From NCBI GenBank assembly GCA_964463655.1, contig CAYXDG010000016.1, forward strand, positions 1-52,127: a DNA stretch of 52,127 nt, given 5' to 3'. Both the position numbers and the translations under genes were made by a program. The stretch's first letter is position 1, and each line of letters begins with the position of its first letter. Below the pieces are notes generated by a model, which did not search any database, had not been told where the DNA came from, and saw nothing but the letters and a program-made list of their open reading frames with translations. Shown piece by piece: positions 8,871 through 17,261 of the stretch. This stretch comes from Halothece sp964463655. Its GTDB lineage: Bacteria; Cyanobacteriota; Cyanobacteriia; Cyanobacteriales; Rubidibacteraceae.

Positions 8871-9362
8871 TTATTGTTGAGCATCAAAGTAATAGAAATT
8901 CAAGGCTTCTTCAATACTAAAAGGAGGAGAATCAGGGAAAACCTGAATATTTAACCCAGTTTTTTGGCTGGTATCTTGTCGAGCCATTTTATAACACTGC
9001 TCAAATAAATCAGTAAGGATTGGTTTCAAATTTGGACTATCATCTAAGAGAATTTGAATTTGTCTGCGTTGTTCAATGATCGTATTTTTCCATTCCCTTG
9101 CATTATAATCGCGTTCACTTTCCCAATATTTCAGTTTCATTAATTGTTCAATCAAAACAAGCAAACGGCTTTTCAATTCCCTTGTTTGAGATTTTGCCAA
9201 ACTCTCTAATTCCTCAAGTAAGTTTTCCCAATCAACTGCTGAGTATTCTTGGCTTTGGAGTTGTCTAATTGTTTGCAGCAGCCATTGATAATCATCTCTG
9301 TCATACAAGGAAGAAGTAAAGTTTTGTGTTACTTTTTCAATATTGCTTGTCAGTTTCTTCAC
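8871..9362 (-). CDS. DUF29 family protein (copy 2)
   Basis: This 163-residue helical protein carries the DUF29 pattern: LYDRDDYQWLLQTI, the WENLLEELESLAK segment, LMKLKYWESERDYN, then LLDDSPNLKP. It is more divergent than the other two copies and ends in YYFDAQQ rather than LDENWLP. Function is unknown. The gene starts 10 bp after the stop of the UbiH-like hydroxylase gene on the same strand, so the two are probably co-transcribed, though the family's scattered occurrence argues against a specific functional link. Confidence 0.85.
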   Translation of the reverse strand: MKKLTSNIEKVTQNFTSSLYDRDDYQWLLQTIRQLQSQEYSAVDWENLLEELESLAKSQTRELKSRLLVLIEQLMKLKYWESERDYNAREWKNTIIEQRRQIQILLDDSPNLKPILTDLFEQCYKMARQDTSQKTGLNIQVFPDSPPFSIEEALNFYYFDAQQ

Positions 9363-9372
9363 GTCCTAACCT

Positions 9373-10623
9373 TTATTTTTTAACAGTCGCCAATTCTGGA
9401 GATTTTCCTTTTAATCCTGTCATAATTTCTAAAGCCAATCGCTTCAAAGGCGGAATATTTTGCATCATGGTCATTCCAACGCGACGGGCAAAAACCATTG
9501 GCAGCCAGTTATTAGAAAAGCTGCGATCGAGCAGATCAGTTACTCCTAAAATAGCAAGATTCTCTGTTTTTCGCCATGCTTCATATCGGTTTAAAACTTT
9601 AATATCCCCAATATCTTCAGCGCGATCGCTGCTTTGTGTTAAAATTTCTCCTAAGACCGCAGCATCCCGAATTCCTAAGTTTAAACCTTGTCCCCCGACA
9701 GGATGACAGCGATGGGCTGCATCGCCAATTAATGCTACATTGGGCAAAACGTAGCGGTTGCTTTGCATCAGTTGGACAGGAAACACTAACCGATCTTTGA
9801 TTAATTCAATATCGCTTAATAATCCCCCTGTGCGTGCGGTGAGTTTTTCCACAAACGCTTTTTCATCCATTACTTTCAAATGCTGTGCTTCTCCATGAGG
9901 GGCTGTCCAAACCACTTGACAGCGATCGCCAGGAAGAGGTAAAACACCCATTGGGCCTGTATGCCAAAAGCGCTCAAAAGCGGTGTCATTGGGTTGCGTA
10001 TTGTGGCGAAAAACAGTGGTTACGCAAGATTGCCAATACTTCCAACCGATGGTTTTAATCTTAGCGCTTTCTCGCACCCGCGATCGCGCCCCATCTGCGC
10101 CAACAATCAAACGAGTCGTAATCGTTTCTGGTTTCCCATCCCTTTCCAAGGTGAGGGTAACTCCAGCATCATGATAGTCAATTTTTTCCACACTGGCAGG
10201 ACAAAACCATTCTACCTTCCCACTCTTTTCCAACTGCTTACATAAAGCATTATGCAGGACAAAATGTTCGGCAGCATAACCAACATAATCGCTGTTAATG
10301 TCTTCGGTTTCAAAGGAAACCACTTGGGAAAAATCGCCATCACTGAGCCGAATCTGGCTAAACTTTCCAATTTTGGGGAAAATGTCATCCCAAACGCCCA
10401 ATCCCTCAAAAATGCGCCCTGAGAAAACCGAAATCGCATAAGCTCGATCGCGACTGGCGGCAATTTCTAAAGGGGTTGTTTCTGCGATCGCCACACGAAG
10501 ATTACTCTGTTGTAGCGTCACAGCTAGGGTTAACCCTGTAATATTCCCACCGACAATGACCACATCATAATCTAAAGTTTTGGCAGCATTTCCCTTGGTC
10601 TGAGTTAATGATTGCAATGTCAT
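9373..10623 (-). CDS. UbiH/Coq6-family FAD-dependent hydroxylase
   Basis: This 416-residue flavoprotein monooxygenase has an N-terminal nucleotide-binding loop (VVIVGGNITGL), the central D-G motif (VGADGARSRVRE) and the C-terminal FAD motif (GDAAHRCHPVGGQGLNLG). These are the signatures of the aromatic hydroxylases that include ubiquinone ring hydroxylases. Cyanobacteria make plastoquinone rather than ubiquinone, so a role in prenylquinone or another aromatic pathway is plausible but unproven. The first glycine of the usual GxGxxG is present as V-G-G-N-I-T-G. DUF29 copy 2 follows 10 bp downstream. Confidence 0.85.
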   Translation of the reverse strand: MTLQSLTQTKGNAAKTLDYDVVIVGGNITGLTLAVTLQQSNLRVAIAETTPLEIAASRDRAYAISVFSGRIFEGLGVWDDIFPKIGKFSQIRLSDGDFSQVVSFETEDINSDYVGYAAEHFVLHNALCKQLEKSGKVEWFCPASVEKIDYHDAGVTLTLERDGKPETITTRLIVGADGARSRVRESAKIKTIGWKYWQSCVTTVFRHNTQPNDTAFERFWHTGPMGVLPLPGDRCQVVWTAPHGEAQHLKVMDEKAFVEKLTARTGGLLSDIELIKDRLVFPVQLMQSNRYVLPNVALIGDAAHRCHPVGGQGLNLGIRDAAVLGEILTQSSDRAEDIGDIKVLNRYEAWRKTENLAILGVTDLLDRSFSNNWLPMVFARRVGMTMMQNIPPLKRLALEIMTGLKGKSPELATVKK

Positions 10624-10742
10624 CGTCTTATTATATGATTTTCTTAATATAAGTTTACTTCTTTAATTTTGGCGTGAAAAACCCAAAACCGTCAACTGCA
10701 TCATTAAGCTAAACTAGCAAAGTCTAGAGAGGAGAGAGACAG

Positions 10743-10952
10743 ATGAGTATCGAATGGATTATTCTCGTTGCTGCGATCGTTATTCTCTGGCTAGTGGTGA
10801 AAGCAGTTTTGAAGATGGTCGTGATTAGTTTCAATACTGCTGTTCAAGTGTTAATCATTTTAATGATTTTAAGAATCTTTTTCACCATTATGCCTCAAGA
10901 TATCTTACAACAAATCAAGGAAATGCCTCAAACCATTCGTAACTTTTTTTGA
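10743..10952 (+). CDS. Small conserved membrane protein
   Basis: This 69-residue protein starts after a strong ribosome site (GAGAGGAGAGAGACAG). It is almost entirely hydrophobic through residue 52, with one or two membrane helices, and ends in a short amphipathic tail (QQIKEMPQTIRNFF). I do not recognise a named family. The clean start, codon use and absence of competing frames support a real gene. It lies between divergent or unrelated genes, so the context does not reveal a role. Confidence 0.7.
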   Translation: MSIEWIILVAAIVILWLVVKAVLKMVVISFNTAVQVLIILMILRIFFTIMPQDILQQIKEMPQTIRNFF

Positions 10953-11037
10953 TAGCATCTTAAACCCTTAGTGCTACATTTAGGGATTCCTTCCTTAGTG
11001 AAGGGTAGGTTAAGAGAAGAATTATTAATTACTGAAT

Positions 11038-11904
11038 ATGAATCAATCTTTACAGTGTATCATCTGTTCTCACAAAACTCCTTTAGACCAAATTCAGTTT
11101 TATCATGTTCGTTCCAATGTTAGACAGTTTCGAGAGGAAAAATTTAGAGTTTGGCACTGTCGGAATTGTCAATCGATCCATTCTCAAGATAAAGTCAATC
11201 TAGAAACCTATTATGCTCACTACCCCTTAGAAAAGCAACCGCTTGATTATTTTAGAAGAAAGATTTGTCAGAATCGTCTCAATCTCTTAATTAAACAAGG
11301 GTTAAACAAAGATGATTTCATTCTTGACTATGGCTGTAACCAAGGGTTATTTATCAGATTTTTGCATCTTAAAGGTTATCGGAATGCAATGGGCTATGAT
11401 CCCTATAGTCTGGAATATTCTGATCCGAGAGTCTTACAAAAAAAATATCATTATATTACCTGTCAAGATGTTCTCGAACATACAGAAAATCCTCAGCAGT
11501 GCTTTTCACAATTAGTGAGTTGTCTTAAAAAACATGGGATTATAATTTTAGGGACTCCCAATGCTGAAGAAATCAACTTAAAGCAAATCAATCCTTTTTT
11601 ATTACACTTACATCAACCCTATCATCGACATATTTTGTCAGAGAAAACTATCCTAAAGTTAGGGGAAACCTTCCACTTAACCGTAACTCATCTCTCTAAA
11701 AGATGGGTGAATGATACTTTATATCCGTTTGTGAATACTCGTTTATCTTGGGCTTATGCGCTAACATTAGGAAATGACATTGATGTCTTTTTCGAGCCAA
11801 TTAAGATTCAGGTTTTCTTCACCTCCCCTCAACTCTGGTTTTATGCTTTCTTTGGCTATTTTTTCCCGCTTTTAGGGAATTTAATCATTGTGTTTAAGAA
11901 ATAA
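11038..11904 (+). CDS. Class I SAM-dependent methyltransferase with N-terminal zinc-binding segment
   Basis: This 288-residue protein has two Cys pairs near the N-terminus (CIIC at residues 7-10 and CRNC near 41-44), likely a zinc ribbon. A Rossmann methyltransferase core follows with the SAM loop DYGCNQGLF and the segment CQDVLEHTENP typical of the Methyltransf_23 group. The C-terminus has hydrophobic patches (residues about 265-285) that may contact a membrane. Related enzymes often modify sugars or lipids of surface polymers; the substrate here is unknown. It converges with DUF29 copy 3, whose stop is directly adjacent. Confidence 0.8.
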   Translation: MNQSLQCIICSHKTPLDQIQFYHVRSNVRQFREEKFRVWHCRNCQSIHSQDKVNLETYYAHYPLEKQPLDYFRRKICQNRLNLLIKQGLNKDDFILDYGCNQGLFIRFLHLKGYRNAMGYDPYSLEYSDPRVLQKKYHYITCQDVLEHTENPQQCFSQLVSCLKKHGIIILGTPNAEEINLKQINPFLLHLHQPYHRHILSEKTILKLGETFHLTVTHLSKRWVNDTLYPFVNTRLSWAYALTLGNDIDVFFEPIKIQVFFTSPQLWFYAFFGYFFPLLGNLIIVFKK

Positions 11905-12408
11905 TTATCCTTGATGATTCTTCGGTAGCCAGTTTTCATCTAAGATTTGATCGAGGGGAGCGATGTCCTTCGGACAGTCGCAAAGCGACATCGTACTCTC
12001 TGGAAAGGTATCAAGGGGTAATCCTGAAGCATCAGAGACTAATTCTCTAGCATCTTGGTAAAGTTCAAGGAAATGTTCTGAGAGATGATTTTTAAGGCTA
12101 GGACTTGCTTTTAACTCCCTTTGAATTTGTTTCCGAAAATTCCGAATTTCCCGTCGCCAATGATTTTGATTATTGTCTCTTTCCGCTTCCCAATATTTTA
12201 GCTTTAGTAAATGCTCAAACAGTCTGGTTAATAAACTTTCTAATTTTCTCTTTTCTCGCTTGCTCAAGTCTAAAACCTCATCAATCAAATGAGTCCAATC
12301 AACAGACTCTAAATCTCGATTTTCCAGTTGTTTAACAGTTTCTAAAACCCAGAGATGATAATCTGTGTCATACAATTGTTTTTGAGTCTTTTGGGAATCT
12401 GCAACCAT
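11905..12408 (-). CDS. DUF29 family protein (copy 3), with in-frame palindrome insertion
   Basis: This 167-residue protein is closest to copy 1: YDTDYHLWVLETVKQLENR, then DLSKREKRKLESL, YWEAERDNNQNHW and the tail LDENWLP. Compared with copy 1 it has about 9 extra residues (STMSLCDCP) just before the tail. They coincide with a 33-bp double-hairpin element at 11961-11993 that kept the reading frame. Function is unknown. The start MVADSQKTQKQLYD gives a normal family length. A fragment of another copy lies just upstream at 12427-12471. Confidence 0.85.
   Translation of the reverse strand: MVADSQKTQKQLYDTDYHLWVLETVKQLENRDLESVDWTHLIDEVLDLSKREKRKLESLLTRLFEHLLKLKYWEAERDNNQNHWRREIRNFRKQIQRELKASPSLKNHLSEHFLELYQDARELVSDASGLPLDTFPESTMSLCDCPKDIAPLDQILDENWLPKNHQG
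11961..11993. repeat. 33-bp double-hairpin element inside DUF29 copy 3
   Basis: Two perfect hairpins stand side by side: TGTCC-TTC-GGACA (11964-11976) and GTCGC-AAA-GCGAC (11977-11989). The outer ends CGATGTC (11961) and GACATCG (ending 11993) are also complementary, so the whole can fold as a cruciform. It lies where DUF29 copy 1 has no counterpart, consistent with an inserted repeat that added codons in frame. Confidence 0.75.
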
Positions 12409-12426
12409 TTTATTGCCTCTTTTTGA

Positions 12427-12471
12427 TTACGGTAGCCAGTTTTCATCTAAGATTTGATTTAAGGGCGCGAT
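12427..12471 (-). pseudogene. DUF29 C-terminal remnant
   Basis: The reverse strand reads I-A-P-L-N-Q-I-L-D-E-N-W-L-P then stop, nearly identical to the end of DUF29 copy 3 (IAPLDQILDENWLP). No upstream DUF29 sequence remains. It is therefore a leftover of a duplicated or recombined DUF29 gene. Confidence 0.8.
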
Positions 12472-12544
12472 GTGGACAAAGCCCAGAGAAAAGATTACGC
12501 TGTTGTTGTTATTTATAATCTGATCAGATATGAAGTGCCGTGAG

Positions 12545-12717
12545 GACTGTCGCACCCTCGTTCAAGATTAGGATTTCCTATTTCTCCTCCCGTCGGTGAC
12601 ATAATAACTAAATACTGGTTGGCATTTTGCTCAAATCTCAGATCATGATTCTGAACACATAGCTCAAAAAATCGTTCGTCGGTTAATATTAGGGGATGGA
12701 TGTTTAGAGTGAAACGT
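12545..12717 (-). pseudogene. Uma2-family (DUF820) N-terminal remnant
   Basis: The reverse strand carries an open stretch reading LTDERFFELCVQNHDLRFEQ and, a little further, LVIMSPTGGEIGNPN. This is the conserved N-terminal region of Uma2-family PD-(D/E)XK nuclease-like proteins. No start codon is in frame, a stop lies just upstream, and the catalytic C-terminal two thirds are missing. The fragment abuts the DUF29 remnant, marking this as a recombination scar. Two apparently intact Uma2 genes occur later in the window. Confidence 0.75.
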
Positions 12718-12824
12718 TTGATAATTTGTTATCAAGCAAGAACGAGTGACAATGATGAATGAAATAGTTTGGAGATGAATAGGCTTGGCTGACTTAGAAT
12801 AAAAAGAAAAACCGATCGCGCATC

Positions 12825-13991
12825 ATGCAACTAGATCAATATCTTCAACAATTGCCTCAATCTGCTGACCAAAAAGCATTGATTGATTTACCCCCTTCAG
12901 AAAAAAAAGTAGCATGGAACATTGTTTGGGATGCTTTTCTGACAGGAGACTTTAAACAGCGTTGGGAGGTGGCTAAATATTTGCCTAAGTTTGGCGACTG
13001 CGCGATCGCTCCTCTCATTACTTTACTTGAAGATGAATCCGCAGATATTGATCTTCGGTGTGAAGCAGCAGAAATCTTAGGTAACTTTGACAACACAGAG
13101 GGAATTTTTGCCTTAACAGAAATCTTAAATTCTGATGCAGAAATTGAATTGATCACCGCTTGTGCCGATGCTCTTGCTAAGTTGGGCAAAACAGCGATTC
13201 TTCCCCTCACAGCAGCCTTAGAAAACCCTGAAACCCGATTTCCTGCCGTCCAAGCGCTGGCTTACCTCCATATTCCAGAAATAATTCCCCCTTTGCTGCA
13301 AGTTGTCAATGATCCACAACCAGGTATCCGTAAGACTGTTGTTGAAACCCTTAGCAATTTTCGTCATCCGCAAGTTATGGAAGCATTAATTGTTGCCTTA
13401 CAAGATACTCACAGCATGGTTCGGAAGGAAGCGGTGATTGGCTTGGGGATCACAGGAAAGAATAATCGCTCTGACCAGAGAGTGGATGCTCTGATTCCAT
13501 TCCTGTCTGATCTTAACTTAGAAGTGTGCGCTCACTGCGCGATCGCGCTGGCAAAAATTGGAACACCAAAAGCCATAAAAGCTCTCAGTGAGTCTCTTCA
13601 GTCTGAAATGACTCCCTCCCCCTTGAAACGAGAGATTATCCACAGTTTAAGCCACCAAAAAACTCAGCAAACTCTGGAGATTTTTGCGACAGCGATTAGA
13701 AAACAACCGCCGATGATTCAAGAAGAAATCGTTACGGTGTTTGGTCGTTGGAAGGGGAAGAAGTGGAAAAGTGCGATCGCTAAAATCTTAGTTGAGTTTT
13801 ATCAAGAAACACCTGAAGCACAAGCCAATTCTAAATTAAAACAGAGTTTAGCGGTTGCTTTGGGCAACTTAGAAGTCCCATTAGGAAAACCCGTCCTTTC
13901 CACATTAGCAGAAGATGAAAACGCCCTTGTGAAACTACACGCGCAAGTGGGCTTGAAAAAAATCCCATCTCGCAGGAGTTCAAGCAACTAA
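12825..13991 (+). CDS. HEAT-repeat protein
   Basis: This 388-residue protein is built of helical repeats of about 30 residues across residues 40-380, such as LRCEAAEILGNFDNTEGIFA and VRKEAVIGLGITGK. They match the HEAT / PBS-lyase-HEAT pattern. Relatives include phycobilin lyases of the CpcE type, but the usual E/F lyase pair and phycobilisome genes are absent here, so I call only a HEAT-repeat scaffold. The LysR-type gene follows on the same strand, its ATG 94 bp after the stop. Confidence 0.85.
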   Translation: MQLDQYLQQLPQSADQKALIDLPPSEKKVAWNIVWDAFLTGDFKQRWEVAKYLPKFGDCAIAPLITLLEDESADIDLRCEAAEILGNFDNTEGIFALTEILNSDAEIELITACADALAKLGKTAILPLTAALENPETRFPAVQALAYLHIPEIIPPLLQVVNDPQPGIRKTVVETLSNFRHPQVMEALIVALQDTHSMVRKEAVIGLGITGKNNRSDQRVDALIPFLSDLNLEVCAHCAIALAKIGTPKAIKALSESLQSEMTPSPLKREIIHSLSHQKTQQTLEIFATAIRKQPPMIQEEIVTVFGRWKGKKWKSAIAKILVEFYQETPEAQANSKLKQSLAVALGNLEVPLGKPVLSTLAEDENALVKLHAQVGLKKIPSRRSSSN

Positions 13992-14085
13992 ATTGATCGG
14001 AAATTATTTCGCTGTATCAAAATGCACGAAACGTCAGCCTAAAATCCGTTATCCTCATGCTAAAAGTGTAACCCCAACTACACAA

Positions 14086-15027
14086 ATGCGGATTGAGCAA
14101 TTGCAAGCCTTTTTAGCGATCACAGAAACAGGTAACTTTGGACAAGCTGCCAAAAAATGTGGTGTTACCCAATCCACCATCAGCAGACAAGTCCAAGGAT
14201 TAGAAAATACCCTTGGGGTAGATTTATTTCATCGCTCCCATCAGGCAAAATTGACAGTTGCAGGGGAACGGTTTTTGCCTCGCGCCCGAAAAATTTGCCA
14301 AGAATGGGCAATGGGCAAAAAAGAAGTAGATGACCTTATGGCGGGAAAACAGCCAGAATTATGCGTTGCTGCTATTCACTCGATGTGTTCTTATCATTTA
14401 CCCCCGATTTTACGAAAGTTTTGTGTTGAATATCCTCATGTTCAGTTGCGAGTAACAGCACTGGGGAGCGATCGCGCCTTAAAAGTATTGGTGGATGGGT
14501 TGGTGGATGTGGCAATTGTTATGAATAATCCAGCATTTACCACGAACCCAGAAATGGTGGTTGATCGATTATTTGAAGAACCGATCGAGGTTTTGATGTC
14601 AGCAACGCACCCCCTCACCCAATATACCCAACTCACTTGGTCAGAGTTAACCGCTTATCCTCATCTGGTGTTTAAAGATGGTTATGGAATGCAGCGCCTT
14701 GTGCAAAATTGGTTTTCTCAGCAAAATGCTACCATTCAAACGGCAATGGAACTAAACACCCTTGATGCGTTTCGGGGAGTGATTCGTCAAGGAGAATTAT
14801 TGGCTCTCTTGCCGAGTTCAGCCTTGATTGAAGCTCAAAATGACCCCACCCTAGCAATTCGATCAATTGGGGAAACAACCAGCCAAAATGGGCAAACTCA
14901 AGGCTTTCTCACCCGACAGGTGATGTTCGCTACCACCCGCGATCGCGCCGAAATCCCGCCGATTAAAGCCTTTCGGCAATTAGTCCAAAAACTAGCCACT
15001 GAAACCAATCCGAACTTAAAATCATGA
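14086..15027 (+). CDS. ntcB: LysR-type regulator, NtcB-like
   Basis: About 313 residues from the ATG at 14086. A longer frame opens at a TTG at 13993, but the conserved LysR N-terminus (MRIEQLQAFLAITETGNFGQ) begins at the ATG. The helix-turn-helix contains AAKKCGVTQSTISRQ, followed by a periplasmic-binding-like effector domain with LRVTALGSDRALKVL. From memory this matches NtcB, the nitrite-responsive activator of cyanobacterial nitrate assimilation genes; I cannot run a search to confirm. Its stop overlaps the next gene's start by 4 nt (ATGA), so the two are translationally coupled. Confidence 0.65.
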   Translation: MRIEQLQAFLAITETGNFGQAAKKCGVTQSTISRQVQGLENTLGVDLFHRSHQAKLTVAGERFLPRARKICQEWAMGKKEVDDLMAGKQPELCVAAIHSMCSYHLPPILRKFCVEYPHVQLRVTALGSDRALKVLVDGLVDVAIVMNNPAFTTNPEMVVDRLFEEPIEVLMSATHPLTQYTQLTWSELTAYPHLVFKDGYGMQRLVQNWFSQQNATIQTAMELNTLDAFRGVIRQGELLALLPSSALIEAQNDPTLAIRSIGETTSQNGQTQGFLTRQVMFATTRDRAEIPPIKAFRQLVQKLATETNPNLKS

Positions 15028-16094
15028 GTATATCCTTTCGCGAACTCCTTAAAAAAGTGGGTAGCGGGACGCACACAGGCAAAGATTTAACCCGCACCGA
15101 AGCTGCCAGCGCCACTCGTCTGATGTTACAACAAGAAGCCACCCCTGCCCAAATGGGGGCGTTTATGATTGCCCATCGCATCAAACGTCCCACGGCTGAG
15201 GAGTTAGCAGGGATGTTAGATGCTTATGATGAAATTGGGGGCAAAATTCCTCCTTTGACCACAGAGACATTATATCCTGTGACTGTGTTTGGCGTTCCTT
15301 ACGATACGCGATCGCGCACTGTTCCTGTTTTTCCCATTACCCTACTCTTATTAGCCAGTGTTGGCGTTCCTGTCATCTTTCATGGCGGGGACGCAATGCC
15401 CACAAAATATGGTACTCCCTTTGTGGAGATTTGGGAAGCGTTGGGGGTTAACTATCGTTCCCTCTCCCTTGCGGATAGCCAGCAACTTCTGACTGAAACT
15501 GGGTTAGGGTTTTATTACATTCCGCAACATTTCCCCGAAGCACACAAACTGGTTCCCTATCGAGAAGAAATTGGCAAACGTCCCCCTTTTGCCACGATCG
15601 AGCTTATTTGGTCTCCTTATGCTGAAGAGGCTAATCTCATTTCTGGCTTTGTTCATCCTCCCACAGAAGACCGCTTTCGAGAAGTATTTGCCCTCTCAAA
15701 CATGGGAAAATTAACAACCGTCAAAGGGTTAGAAGGAAGTTGCGATCTGGCCAGAAACCGCACAGCAATTATTGGCATTAGCGAACGAGGGAAAGACTTT
15801 CAACGGCTACATTTACATCCTGAACATTATGGCTTTGCTGGTCCTGATGTCTTGTTAGAATCCCCAGAAAAACTAACCAGTCAGTTACAAACCATTATCG
15901 CTGGCAAACCAGGAGAATTAATGTCTGCGGCACTCTGGAATGGAGGGGTTTATCTCTGGTTATGCGGCGTTTGTCCAGACTTGGAAACAGGATTAAGCAA
16001 AGCAGAAGAATTAATGACAACAGGTGCTTTAGCTGAAAAATTAAACCAAATCAATGGCTGGTTAAGGCTCAGCACGAAAAAGTTCATTCGTTGA
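15024..16094 (+). CDS. TrpD-like (anthranilate phosphoribosyltransferase family) protein
   Basis: This 356-residue protein has the helical N-terminal and alpha/beta C-terminal layout of glycosyltransferase family 3 (TrpD, MoaA-unrelated). True TrpD has a glycine-rich phosphoribosyl loop with KHGN...SS; here the equivalent reads FHGGDAMPTKYGTP, so anthranilate activity is doubtful. It is better seen as a TrpD2/YbiB-type paralogue, some of which bind nucleic acid. Its ATG overlaps the stop of the NtcB-like gene, pointing to a shared regulatory or nitrogen-linked role (inference). The 3' end overlaps proX by 33 nt tail to tail. Confidence 0.8.
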   Translation: MSISFRELLKKVGSGTHTGKDLTRTEAASATRLMLQQEATPAQMGAFMIAHRIKRPTAEELAGMLDAYDEIGGKIPPLTTETLYPVTVFGVPYDTRSRTVPVFPITLLLLASVGVPVIFHGGDAMPTKYGTPFVEIWEALGVNYRSLSLADSQQLLTETGLGFYYIPQHFPEAHKLVPYREEIGKRPPFATIELIWSPYAEEANLISGFVHPPTEDRFREVFALSNMGKLTTVKGLEGSCDLARNRTAIIGISERGKDFQRLHLHPEHYGFAGPDVLLESPEKLTSQLQTIIAGKPGELMSAALWNGGVYLWLCGVCPDLETGLSKAEELMTTGALAEKLNQINGWLRLSTKKFIR

Positions 16095-17126
16095 TTGAGA
16101 TAACCATTGTTGAAACTGTTGTTGATGATCAGCGATCCAATTTTCCCCATGACGACGAATGTCTTTAGCGCTATCTTCTCCTTCGCGAATTAATTGATTT
16201 TCGGCGCTAACATCTTGAATGGGAATCTGAACCTTTTCCATAAATGCGATCGCTGCGGGATTAGATTGGGCAAACTTTTGATTAGCAAGAATCATAATTT
16301 CATCGGTCACAAAGCCTAAGTTTTTCCCGTTATAAGTCGTATCAGGATTACTGCTGGTGCTAACTGTTTCAGGAAGAGACGTATAGGGAACTTCTAACCA
16401 TTGCACATCTTCATTAGGGACTAAAACGCTACTGGTCCAAAGAGGAGTCCATGTATAATATAAAATTGGTTTATTCTGTCGATAGCGGGCGATCGTATCG
16501 GCCATCAGCGCAAAATATTTACCACTTTCATGTTCAACAGTTGCTTCTAAATTGTAAGTTTTTAGATGATGATTGATGATTGTTTCGCAGCCCCAGCCTG
16601 CATTACAGCCGATGAGGTTGGCTTTGCCATTATTATCAGTATCGAAGAGTTGCGCGATCGCAGGGTCTTTGAATTGTTCTAAATTAGTAATATTATATTC
16701 TTGGGCAGTAGCGCGGTCAATCAGATATCCCTGCACCGCATTATCGACAATTACGCCCACTTTTTTTAGGGTTTCTTCGCCCCCACTATTAAGATAAAAA
16801 TCGCGCCCCAATTGTTGCCAATGTGCGGTTGTATAGTCGAGTCCGCCTTGTGCTAAATCGGAGTGCATCAAAGCAGGCTCTAATTCTCGCATTTTTCCGA
16901 TTGTATAGCCTAATCTTTCTAAACCAATATTAACCACTTCCGTTTGAAAACGCTCTTCTAAAGAAACATAGGTAGGAGTGACACTTACCCCTTCTCCTGG
17001 GAGGTTACTGGTGTTTGGGGTGTCAACAGTAGAATCTTGACAACTACTGAGTCCAACTACCATGAGAATTGTGCTGAGGGTTAAAACAAAGAGAAAGATG
17101 AGTCGATGCTGAGGAAAATAACGCAC
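16062..17126 (-). CDS. ProX-type glycine betaine/proline ABC transporter substrate-binding lipoprotein
   Basis: This 354-residue protein has a signal peptide with a lipobox-like V-G-L-S-S-C near residue 29, so it is probably lipid-anchored. It is a type II solute-binding protein of the OpuAC/ProX group (VNIGLERLGYTIGKMRELEP, CNAGWGCETIINHHL, YYTWTPLWTSSVL), in which aromatic residues form the cage for quaternary ammonium ligands such as betaine. No ATPase (ProV) or permease (ProW) gene is adjacent, so it is an orphan component or works with a distant transporter. The 3' end overlaps the TrpD-like gene on the other strand. Confidence 0.88.
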   Translation of the reverse strand: MRYFPQHRLIFLFVLTLSTILMVVGLSSCQDSTVDTPNTSNLPGEGVSVTPTYVSLEERFQTEVVNIGLERLGYTIGKMRELEPALMHSDLAQGGLDYTTAHWQQLGRDFYLNSGGEETLKKVGVIVDNAVQGYLIDRATAQEYNITNLEQFKDPAIAQLFDTDNNGKANLIGCNAGWGCETIINHHLKTYNLEATVEHESGKYFALMADTIARYRQNKPILYYTWTPLWTSSVLVPNEDVQWLEVPYTSLPETVSTSSNPDTTYNGKNLGFVTDEIMILANQKFAQSNPAAIAFMEKVQIPIQDVSAENQLIREGEDSAKDIRRHGENWIADHQQQFQQWLSQSTNELFRAEP

Positions 17127-17261
17127 GGTGATCTGGAAAAATAACGTTTGCTTTCATTTTAGGCGATCGATCTTGCTGAGCTTGATCAAATAACTAAGTC
17201 TTTTCTCAGGATCGGGGGTTATTTTAGGATGAGTAACTAATCATGAATTTGATCCAACACA

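Noticed and set aside
12825..13991. Phycobilin lyase CpcE/NblB-type annotation for the HEAT protein
   Set aside because: The repeats fit but there is no partner subunit gene or phycobilisome context; kept as HEAT-repeat protein only.
13993..14085. Upstream extension of the LysR gene from a TTG codon
   Set aside because: The conserved LysR N-terminus starts at the ATG at 14086; the extension is not family-like.
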